Below are positions 55,138 to 64,000 of a stretch of 64,000 nucleotides of DNA, piece by piece (positions within the stretch are counted from its first letter, which is position 1; every line of letters begins with the position of its first letter). The stretch comes from Zizania palustris. Taxonomy: Eukaryota; Streptophyta; Magnoliopsida; Poales; Poaceae. The stretch lies in NCBI GenBank assembly GCA_019279435.1, contig JAAALK010000287.1, forward strand, positions 18,662,162 to 18,726,161, in the 5' to 3' direction. Under the pieces are notes generated by a model. It did not search any database. It saw only the letters and a list, made by a program, of their open reading frames with translations, and was not told the origin of the DNA. Both the position numbers and the translations under genes were made by a program.

Positions 55138-55696
55138 ATCCTATCCCCCTTGTAGAGAATCTCGTCCTCGAGATTTGGATCAATCCTCAAATAACCCTAG
55201 GTGTTGCGCTTTTAGTTCCTCTTCCTTTTCCCATGTAGCTTCCTCTACTGGATGATTACTCCACTAGACCTTGCAAAAGCGAATGACCCGACTTTTGGTT
55301 ATCCTTTCCTTGACTTCTAAGATTTTGACAGGCTTCTCAACGTAGGTCAGATCCTCTTAGACATTCAACTGCTGGAGGTCTACCTGCTATGTCAGAACTC
55401 GAAGACACTTCTTTAGCTATGATACGTGAAACACATCATGTACCCCAGCCAATGAGGGTGGCAGCTCTAACTGGTAAGCGACCTTGCCTTGACGTCGGAT
55501 GATTGGGAAGGGTCCAACGTATCGAGGTGCTAACTTCCCTCTCATGTTAAACCTTTGGGTGCCACGGAGGGGAGTGACTTGGAGATAAACATGATCTCCT
55601 TCTTCAAAGGATAGATCCTGGCGGTGATTATCCGCATAGCTCTTCTATCGGGTCTGAGTTGTCTTTAGTCTGTCTCGGATTGATCCTCACTTTCTC
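55138..55696 (-). pseudogene. Element H polypurine tract and integrase C-terminus with chromodomain-like segment
   Basis: The purine tract AAGGGGGATAGGAT is at 55138-55151. Minus-strand reading of the rest gives KLAPRYVGPFP, SLAGVHDVFHVS, EKPVKILEVKERITKSRVI and NHPVEEATWEKEEEL, ending near 55185. At least four nonsense codons interrupt it. The Gly in SLAGV shows the ancestral residue at the TGA of element B. Confidence 0.82.
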
Positions 55697-56353
55697 TTAA
55701 GCGCCCCGAAGGATGTCCATACCAAAAACTTGGGACTCACCGGTCTGATCCCAAAGCAAAGGTGTTCTGCACTTGCGTCCATATAAGGCTTCAAATGGGG
55801 ACATCTGAAGGTTGGCTTGATATCTATTATTGTACGAGAACTCGACGTACGATAAACTCTTGTCCCACGTTCCTACAAAGTCTAGGGCACATGCCCTAAG
55901 CATATCCTCCAATATCTGATTCACCCTTTCAGTCTGTTCATCCGTCCGGGGGTGGTATGTTGTACTGAAGTTTACTCTCGTCCCCATTTCTTCTTGAAGG
56001 TTTTTCCAGAACCAATACGTGAACTGACTCCCTCTATCGGAGACTATCTTCTTAGGCACTCCATGGAGGCACACTATGCGGGCCATGTACAACTCTGCCA
56101 GTTTAGGGCCGCTATAGATCATCTTGACGGCTATGAAGTGAGCTACTTTCGTAAGTCGATCGATGATTACCCATATGGAGTCATATCCGGCTTGGGTCTT
56201 TGGGAGTCCGGTGATGAAATCCATACCGATTTCTTCCCATTTCCATTCGGGCACATTGAGGGGCTGCAACAATCTTGCTGGCCTTTGATGCTCCACCTTT
56301 ACTCGCCGGCAGGTGTCACATTCTGCTACGAACTGGGCAATCTCCTTCTTCAT
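55697..56353 (-). pseudogene. Element H integrase core
   Basis: CDTCRRVKVEHQRPA (end of the zinc finger), then D in GMDFITGLPK, D in IVSDRGSQFT and E in TERVNQILEDMLR. FEALYGRKCRTPLLW follows. Open for 218 codons and then out of frame after DILRGA. Close to the B integrase in sequence. Confidence 0.9.
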
Positions 56354-58027
56354 ACTGACCCATCAATATCTCTCTTTCAAATCCTGGTACATCTTTGTAC
56401 TTCCGGGGTGAATGAAGTACAAAGTGTCATGGGCCTCTCTTAGAATAAGGGTCTTTATCTCTAGTTTATCGGGCACACATATCCTGGTTCCGAACCATAC
56501 GGTGCCATTCTTGTCTTCTGAGAACCCTGGGGCCTTGCCTCATGGTCTTCTTGATTGCTGTTATATCTGGTTCTTCTAACTGAGCTTCACGGATTTGATC
56601 GAATAGGACTGGTTTGGCCTCAAGGGTGGCTAAATAGGCACCCGTGGTTATCCCGAGGTTTAACCTCTCCATCTCCTTATACAGTAAAAGTGTGTGATCC
56701 TGAACCATGATGGCGGTACAATATCTTTTATGAGTTAACGCATCAGCCACCACGTTTGCTTTGCCGAGATGGTAATGAATGCCTAAGTCGTAGTCCTTTA
56801 TCAATTCTAGCCATCGCCTTTGCCTAAGGTTGAGATCCGGTTGCGTGAAGATATACTTCAAACTCTTGTGGTCCGTGAAGACTTCGCAACGATTTCTAAC
56901 AAGGTAGTGCCTCCATATCTTCAGAGCGTGCACTACGGCAGCCAATTCTAGGTCATGGGTGGGGTAGTTCAGCTCGTGTGGCCTCAATTGCCGGGAGGCG
57001 TATGAGACAACCTTTCCATCCTGCATAAGAACACAACCCAAACCCTGACGAGATGTGTCACGGTAGACATGAAAGTCTTTCCTTATATCCAGTAGAGTCA
57101 ATATTGGTGCTGACACCAATCGTGACTTGAGGTCTGAAAGCTTTCCTCGCATTCTGGAGTCCATTCAAACTTCTCTCCTTTCTGCAGCAACTTGGTCATG
57201 GGCTTCACTATCTTGGAGAAATTCTCAATGAACCGTCGGTAGTAGCCTGCTAATCCCAGAAAACTTCATATCTCAGATACGTTGGTGGGTGGCAGCTAAT
57301 CCGTAACTGCTTCCATGGTGGCAGGGTCTACCGCGATGCCCTGGGCTGAGATAATGTGCCCTAGGAACTTTACTTCCGTCGTCCAGAACTTGCACTTGCT
57401 GTACTTGGCGTATAACTGATGTTCCCTGAGTTTTCCTAGGGTAAACCGGATGTGAGTTTCATGCTTTTCTCTGCTATTGGAATAGATGAGGATATCATCT
57501 ATGAATACCACGATAAATTTGTCCAAATACTCCATGAACACTTTATTCATCATATTCATGAAGAAGATCGGGGCGTTAGTTAATCCGAAGGACATGATGG
57601 TGCACTCATAAAGTCCATAGCGGGAGGTGAATGTCATCTTAGGTATGTCTTCCTCTCGAATCCTCAGCTGATGATATCCGGACCAGAGGTTGATCTTGGA
57701 GAATACCGTGGCTCCTTTCAGTTGATCGAATAGATCGTCAATCCTGGGTAGAGGGTACTTGTTCTTGATGATCACCTCATTCAAAGCTCGATAATCCACG
57801 CACATACGTTTAGCCTTATCTTCCTTCTTCTCGATGAAGACAATGAGGGCTCCCCACGGGGATGTGTTGGGTCTGATGTATCCTTTTCTCTTAGGGTCTT
57901 CTAGTTGTTGCTTCATCTCTGCTAGCTCGTTGGCGGCCATCTGGTATGGTCGCTTGGAGATGGGAGTGGTCATGGGCACTAGGTCAATCCTGAACTCAAT
58001 GTCCCTCTTGGGTGGCATCCCTGGCAA
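56354..58027 (-). pseudogene. Element H reverse transcriptase and RNase H
   Basis: RT (58027-57296): MPPKRDIEFRIDLVP, MCVDYRALNEVIIKNKYPL and the catalytic FIDDILIYSN. A one-base loss near 57140 and stops shift the frame. RNase H (57164-56466): FHVYRDTSRQGLGCVLMQ, HDLELAAVVHALKIW, FTDHKSLKYIF and NVVADALTH. The Cys and Ala of the usual YCDAS motif are changed. The KMYQDLKE segment lies in the 112 bp before the integrase piece. Confidence 0.9.
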
Positions 58028-59656
58028 ATCCTCCGGAAATACATCCGGGTACTCATAGCCTACTGGTATTTCTTCTAAGGTAATCTGATGCAGGCGGGGT
58101 CTTCTGGACTTCTAGCTTGGCATCTGAAACGTGACGACAGTCCCTTCTTCACTATTCACGGTCACATTCCTTCTTGCACACTATATCACTCCTTGGTGCT
58201 TGTTGAGCCAATCCATTCCTAAGATAAGGTCCAAACCTTTGCATTCTATCAGAATGGGGTCGGCCCAGAATATAATGCCTTGGATATCTACCCATACCCT
58301 TGGACTATAAGAGTGGGCTTGGGTCTGTTTGCCTGGAGTGGCTATTAGTACCGGTCTTGCTAACTCACACTCATTCAGATTATATGTTTTCACAAAACTT
58401 GCTGAGATAAATGAATGAGTAGCTCCAGTGTCAAATAAAACCACGGCGGGTACTGAATTTATGGAGAACTTACCCATGACTATCTCCGGTGCGGCCTGAG
58501 CTTCTTCGGCGGAGACATGGTTGACTCAGGCGCGAACTACAGGATTCACTGTGATCCCTTGTGGACGCTTGGGATGGGGACACTTATGGGAGTAGTGTCC
58601 CTCTTGACGGTAGTTGAAACAGATGACCGGCTTGCCGTGCTTGTCACGCAAAACTTTTGCTTTCTTGGCGGGGGCGGGTGGAGCAGCTGGTGCGGCGGGA
58701 GCGGGGCGAGGATTTCCGGATCCTGGGTTGCTGGCTGGCGGAGCTGGCCTGTATACGAGGCGCGGATGATAATGGGGTGCTGGTGGGGGAGGTGCGTAGC
58801 GGGGCCTCTACGCCATCCCCTTGTGCTGGCGGAAGGCGATCACCCTCTTCTTCTTTAAATCCACCTTGTTCTGCTCGGTTTCTTGGATTAAAGCCTTGTT
58901 TATCAACTTTTGGAAGTTGGTATAGTCTCCGGAGACCAACTGAAGGGAAAGCTCGTCCTTCAGCCCCCAGAGAAATTTGGACTGACGGACCGCATTTGTG
59001 CGTACCTCTTCTGGTGCATACCGGGCTAGCCGGTTGAACTCATGCAGGTACTTCGTAACGGTCCTACTTCCTTGTTACAGGTCCCAGAATTCCTGTTGCT
59101 TCTGGGCTATCACGTCGTCTAGGACATGGGCGGCGTGAAATGCGGCGGTGAACTCTGCCCATGTAAGGACATGACCCTTAGGCTGGGTCTCACGCAGGTT
59201 GTCCCACCACTTTGCGGCGGGTCCCTAGAGCTAGTTAGCGGCAAAAGCCACTCTCTCCTGCTCGGTGCATGGTAGAAGATCCAGCTTCTTACCGATTGTC
59301 CTCAATCAGTCACCCGCCTCCATCGGGTTGGTGGTGCTGGAGAACACTGGTGGCCGGACACGTAGGAACTCTGAGAGTTGGAAGGCTGGTGTCGGTGCCG
59401 GGGTGGCGAGTCAGGGAGGTTCCGGCTGCTGTTGTTGAAGGCGGAACAATTGGGCTTGTTGCTCTTGCATTTGATTCTGTTGCTGCTGCATCTGGTTCAG
59501 CAGCATGGCGATCAGTTGATTCTGATTGGCCATCATCTCGGCCAACGTGGGGTGGTTGGCGATTGGGGCCTGCCATTATCCGGTTGCTCCCCACTGAGAC
59601 AAATTCCCGGAGTCATTCCAGTTATGTGGGGCGTTTGATCCTTGGTTGTTGGCCAT
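58028..59656 (-). pseudogene. Element H Gag and protease
   Basis: ATG at 59656 with MANNQGSNAPHN, preceded by CAACTTCAGG. Gag text with HPTLAEMMANQNQL, a Met/Gln-rich stretch, EAGD, AAKWWDNLRETQPKG, a proline-rich linker, and a zinc-knuckle remnant CFNYRQEGHYSH, where the second Cys is Tyr as in element C. The protease is VLFDTGATHSFISASF (58477-58181). At least eight nonsense codons, many of them TAG. Confidence 0.85.
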
Positions 59657-59855
59657 CCTGAAGTTGAGGGGTTTCCAAAAGAAGATACACCTTTTAAGAG
59701 GAACACAACTAATCTTTATTTCTCAAATTTAAAAGTTTTAAACTTAGACGATTACATCCCTATTCTTATTTAATCTTCACTCATGTTTTATATCTGACAT
59801 GAACGACACTACAATCATAACAAAAGAAATGAAACAATCAATCGTAAACTAGCGT

Positions 59856-60673
59856 CTAAAACAGCTCAGGGGAGGGCTCGATCATCGGCTCGACGGGAAC
59901 AGTCCGTGCAGGGGTGGTGGAGCTGGAGGGCCCGGCGGAAGAGGCGCTGCGAGAGATCCTCTTGGGCCTAGCTGAGGGGGTCCTAAGTGTCTTCCGCTTG
60001 CGCGGTGGAAGGGGAGCGACCTCCTCGAGATCCTTCTGTAGCTCCTCGATCTGGCGACGCAACTGCGCAGTGTCGGCAACGCCCTAGCGCAGAATCTCAT
60101 TCTGGCGCCTCAACTCCTCTACCTCAGCGGCCAAGTGACGTCCCTGCTAGACCTGACGACGAAGCTCTCTGTTCTCGCGGTTCAGGTTCTCTGATGAGTG
60201 GTGGTAGTAATCGATGGTGTCGTGCTGGCTATCGGCGTCGAGTATGGTCTCCATGTGAAGATCATCCATCGCCTCGACTAGACGCATGGTGCGGGCGATG
60301 GCGGAGTTGCGCTGGGAGAAGGTGCTGACGTAGACACTGCGATGACTCCCCGGGGTACGCATGGGCATGAAGCGGTAGGCGGTGTCGTAGAGCTGTTCAT
60401 CGTAGACCATCCGAAGCTCAGAGAGGGCCTGAAGTGCGGCGCGCTGGCTGGCTACCAAGAAGGTAGGTCCTCTAACTCTGTGGGTGTAGAAGACTGGTTG
60501 CGTGCTAGAGGGCGGATGACAACGGTGACCTCACAGTATCCCTCGTTCACATCGGGGAAGATCCCATGGAACGCAGGCTCGTGCTTGAATCCGAGGAAGT
60601 CCACGAGCATGCGGAGCTCGCGAACGAAGCCACCCACATCGCGAAGAGTACCACTTATGGTGTGAACTGACAT
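59856..60673 (-). pseudogene. Element H ORF1
   Basis: ATG at 60673 after CTCTTTTTGTAG. FVRELRMLVDFLGFKHEP and CEVTVVIRP, a one-base loss near 60505, then ASQRAALQALSELRMVYD, TPGSHRSVYVSTFSQRNS, a coiled-coil half broken by TAG (60150), RRQIEELQKDLEEV and the basic PPRKRKTLRTPSARPKR. It ends at 59856 in SPELF, the same end as E. Family function unknown. Confidence 0.75.
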
Positions 60674-60789
60674 CTACAAAAAGAGTGAAATTTTTGGTAC
60701 AAATTTTGAAAGACGAGATAGTAAGTAGTTTGTAAAAATACGGTTAATATAAATCCTAGGCTCAGGTATGTTTGGCTTCCTACAGTCAA

Positions 60790-60805
60790 GTCGGCTCTGA
60801 TACTA
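60790..60805 (-). other. Element H primer-binding site, decayed
   Basis: Minus-strand TAGTATCAGAGCCGAC; one G-to-A change from the D copy. Confidence 0.85.
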
Positions 60806-60808
60806 TCT

Positions 60809-63800
60809 TATAATGCCTAGATTTAATAAAACCTGGACTTTATTGAAATTCCATAGAAAATCAATAAAACAAGATGTTCATCACACGACTGTGTACAATA
60901 CGCCAATCATTCATGGTTCGTAGACCATATTATTACAAAAGTGTTAAGTCAAAGAGAAATTAATAAAATAAAACTCCTAGATGAACGCCTCCTTCCAGTC
61001 TCGCCTTGACTGGGTCGCTACTCCAGACCTTCATCCTACTCGTAGTAGACGACCTCTGGTGGTGTAAGTCAATGGGGGTGAGTACAATCGTACTCATCAA
61101 GCCACCGAATGCAAATATAATGCATAGTAATAACAAGGAAGGTAGTGGCTACTTTTGCGGAAAAGCATATTTTGTAAAGCATTTAATGAAAGCAGGTTAT
61201 TAGTACATAAAATTAAACATGTGTAATGCATCATCTTCTAACTCGAGGAGTACAGTCAGCCCACCCTCGCTCAGCAGTCCTTACATGCCATGAATCACAC
61301 GATTATTCATACAAAAGTAAACTAACTGCGAGAAGTCACGCAACCCGCCCTTGACCGTGGGCACGACTTTTTGAAAAGATTATACTCTGATGAGAGGTGT
61401 ACTACTGTACCCACAAGGCACACACTCATCCACGCACACCAAAGTGTATGAGATGACCCATACCATGGGAACTCATGCCAAAACCTTCAGCATGAAACAC
61501 ACCAATTCGATAACACCCTCTTATAGGTTTCATATGGTGCCCCGACGCGTCGGGCCAACACCATACCCCCTTGAGCCTCGTTGGTACAAGTCACCCGCAG
61601 GTTGCCCCTTGCCCACTCCACTATGGTGCTTCAAATTGGTATGATCCATACCTCTAGTTAGGACTTACCCATTAGACTTGTGGTTAGTACGGAAGTGCTT
61701 TGCAACAGATCCCGTAGATCGGTCCTTATAGTGCCCTGGGTGCGACCAACCAATGCCCTAGCTTGCACCCAAAACCCACCATACTTATAACATAGCCAAC
61801 TCCAACAGAATCCAAAGACGAGAATAACGGGGGAAATCATATAGTAGAATCCAACTATCTACGACTCGTTCTTTTATCCTATAACAGTTGTATCGGTACA
61901 TTGGACACTAGCTAATATAATATTGTAAGAGTGACAAGGAGTTTAGGCTCAATAAGCATGGCTTGGGTTTACACACAAGGATGGGGATCTAATAAATATA
62001 ATTTAGGGCTTGATATTAGACTAATGCAATTATATCCTATGTGTTATAGCGATATTTAAATAAAACATGGGCTCAATTATAATCAAAATGGGGGTTGTGA
62101 CTTGCCTTGATTAGCAAATGGCGAAGGTGGAACCTCGGGGTAGAACTTCGGATCCTCGACGGTGTCGTAGTCTTCTCAATAAGAAAAATAAACACGACAT
62201 TCAATAAACAATCCAAAATCACCAATACAAGCATATAAGGTTTTTATTAGGTTAAAATAGTGAAATGAAGTTATTATGTCCCTTGAATTTATTATCTGAA
62301 TTTTTTAGGTATTTTCATAGAGTTCTGAATTTTTATTATGTGAGATAAACATTTATTCTAAAAGGGGTTTTGAGTTATTATTTAATAAGAATAAAATGTG
62401 CAAAATAAGCATACTGCTTTTATTGCATAAAGTTGTAGAGAATAAAAAGATAAATTTTCTAGAATTAAAATGGTCAAATTTGGAGTTAAATTGAGAAAGA
62501 TATGAATTTTTGAAGTTTGAACTGTTTTTTGAATTTTTATTTAAACTGAAAATGGGTTCTGGTCCACAGTGAGCTAGGCTCACCATGGACTAGCGCACTG
62601 TGCGCGTGGACTGGAGCCCTCTAGGCCGTTGGATCCAGATCCGGTGGCCAGGCGCGAGGCGGGAGGCTTAAGTGGCAACGGACGGCCCAGATGGCCCCGT
62701 ACTGCTTTGACCGGATCGACGGCTCTGATTAAGTCCCTTCAGGATTTAATCGGGACCGTCCGATTACAAACGTGCGGCCAGGATAGGATTCGGCATGGCA
62801 CGCGCCTAAGGGGTAACTACCCCCTTTGTTCCCGACTCTGGCGGGGCTCGGGCGTGGTGGCGACGGCGACGGCAAGGGGCTAGGCCCTAGTTCTAGGCAG
62901 AAATGGAAACAGGAAGGGGAGGGGATCACGACCGTACCGGAGACGGCGGCGATGAGCGACAGATGGCGACCGACGGTGAAGAGAGGCGACACGAAGCTTC
63001 GGGGTCGACGGCGGCGAGGCGTTCCGGTGGTGACCCGGCCCAACGGACGTGAGGCCGAGGATGGGTGGGGGATGGCGGTCTTGGAGATGTCGACGACGAG
63101 GGCGGCGGTGGCTCAAGGCGTCGGCGATCGGTGACTAGAGTGGAAACAGAGGGAGGGGGTTTTTGGTGTCGTAAGGCTTCGACAGAGTGTGGCTTAGGAA
63201 AATGTGGCGTGGCCGGAGTGCGGGGAGGGCGAGGGTACTTATAGGGGGATCGTCGGCGTCCAAAGGGAAGGAAACCGAAGGTTCCCTTTTCCCTCCCTCC
63301 GGCGAACCTGCCATAACCGCAAGCGCCTGCCATCTATGCCGAAAACACGTGGCTTTAGTTGGAATGGGATCGCCGGAGCTTAGCAAGTCGGAATCGAGCG
63401 TCAATTTGGCAAGCGGGGCCCGGTGGCGGCGAAATAAGGAAATGGGGTCGCCGGTGATGGAAAGGGGATTCCCTTCAATCGGAGACGACAACTCCGACAA
63501 GCGGCCCCCACCTGTCAGCGGCCGAGCGCGAAGCCAACAACGCCGACAGGTGGGCCACGACTGCTAGAGACCGAGGGCGAGGGAGAGTGGCTGACGAGCG
63601 GGCCAGGGTGGGCGCGGGCGCGGAGGAGAGAGAGGGGGGCGCGTCGACAGGCAGACCCCACAAGGCAGTGACACGGGCGCTGGACTGGGCCGGGCTGAGG
63701 CGAATTGGGGGTTGCGGCCCAACAAGATTTAAAATGTATTTTCTATTTAAATTAATTCCATAAATTCGTTTATTTGTTTAGAGCTTAAAAATTGTTGCTA

Positions 63801-63985
63801 AAATTTTATAAAAATTCTCAAACATATTTTCCCTCATAATTTTATTAGGTTCAAATTTGAAGTATTTCCCCTTGTGGTGCTTTAATTGGGTTCTTTTAGC
63901 CTTTTCTCTAATTAAACAATTCCTTTTTAATTCGGAAAATTTTTTTCCTTCATTTTATTTTATTTTTAATTCCTGGGATATTATA
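60809..63985 (-). repeat. Element H 5' LTR (3177 bp)
   Basis: Complete gypsy LTR plan: outer end 63985 (TATAATATCCC), GC-rich U3, TATA-like CTATAAGT at 63237-63244, an ATG-free leader to the donor at 62937, AT-rich stretch, candidate exon 62106-62174, and hairpin block 61230-61790. The 60-codon frame at 61658-61840 parallels the one at 9552-9734 but follows from nucleotide conservation. No gene supported. Confidence 0.92.
62106..62174 (-). other. Conserved 69-nt LTR block, candidate exon (H, 5' LTR)
   Basis: Frame reads DYDTVEDPKFYPEVPPSPF, followed by GCAAGT. Upstream TTGAGAAG keeps both possible acceptor AGs. Confidence 0.5.
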
Positions 63986-64000
63986 GAATAAGACAAATCT
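63986..64000. other. Flank of element H
   Basis: Fifteen bases after the LTR end, starting GAATAAGAC. Too short to assign; they do not match the other flank of H. Confidence 0.4.

Larger units (their letters stand above)
50365..63985 (-). mobile_element. Element H: old Ty3/gypsy chromovirus-like retrotransposon
   Basis: Minus-strand element with 5' LTR 60809-63985, primer site, ORF1, Gag-Pol with chromodomain-like tail, purine tract and a 3' LTR split by a solo LTR. Many stops and frameshifts mark it as old. Its LTR ends have decayed (TATAATGCC and TATTATA where relatives have TGTAACGCC and TGTTACA), changes expected from cytosine deamination. The last 10 or so bases of the 3' LTR are missing at 50365. 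No target duplication can be recognised. Its proteins are closest to element B among the copies here. Confidence 0.9.

Overview
The window is plant nuclear DNA, almost certainly from a grass (Poaceae), and consists of nested LTR retrotransposons. I found no host gene, rRNA, tRNA or bacterial-type feature. The grass assignment is an inference from the retrotransposon types: large Ty3/gypsy elements with about 3 kb LTRs, a chromodomain-like C-terminus and an extra ORF before gag, plus Ty1/copia elements of a SIRE/Maximus-like kind with two CCHC knuckles in Gag, and very GC-rich LTR leaders. I cannot name the species.

Layout, left to right. (A) 1-7050: minus-strand copia element, its 3' end cut off by the window edge, 5' LTR 5404-7050. 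(C, distal piece) 7051-7312: piece of a minus-strand gypsy RT. (B) 7313-19225: nearly complete plus-strand gypsy element (LTRs 7313-10592 and 16245-19225; TSD GAACT) inserted into element C. (C, proximal piece) 19226-26063: minus-strand gypsy gag-pol, ORF1 and 5' LTR, itself inserted into ORF1 of element D. (D/E) 26064-46300: two minus-strand gypsy units sharing one LTR (26619-29209). E has ORF1 and gag but no pol, and is split by (F) 30472-41830, a young complete minus-strand copia element (TSD GAGGC, LTRs 2014 and 2013 bp). (G) 46301-50364: degenerate plus-strand copia fragment carrying a 764-bp hAT-type element (TIRs, 8-bp TSD). (H) 50365-63985: old decayed minus-strand gypsy element whose 3' LTR holds a solo LTR related to F (51084-52784, TSD ATATG).

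Insertion order read from the nesting: D/E and H are the oldest layer; C went into D, then B and A into C; F went into E; the F-type solo LTR went into H; the hAT element went into G. All gypsy units share one plan: LTR, initiator-Met tRNA primer site, ORF1 of unknown function, then Gag-Pol in one frame ending in a chromodomain-like segment (seen in B and H).

The most interesting signal is in the gypsy LTRs. Seven LTR copies from four sequence groups carry an exactly 69-nt block with coding-like conservation, bordered by a splice-acceptor-like AG and a GC-type donor (AAG|GCAAGT). A GT donor lies upstream and sharp acceptors sit directly before the ORF1 and gag start codons. Downstream of the block is a run of conserved hairpins and palindromes. 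I propose that these elements make spliced ORF1 (and possibly gag) mRNAs whose intron contains the primer site and the structured leader. Only sequence supports this; transcripts are needed to test it.
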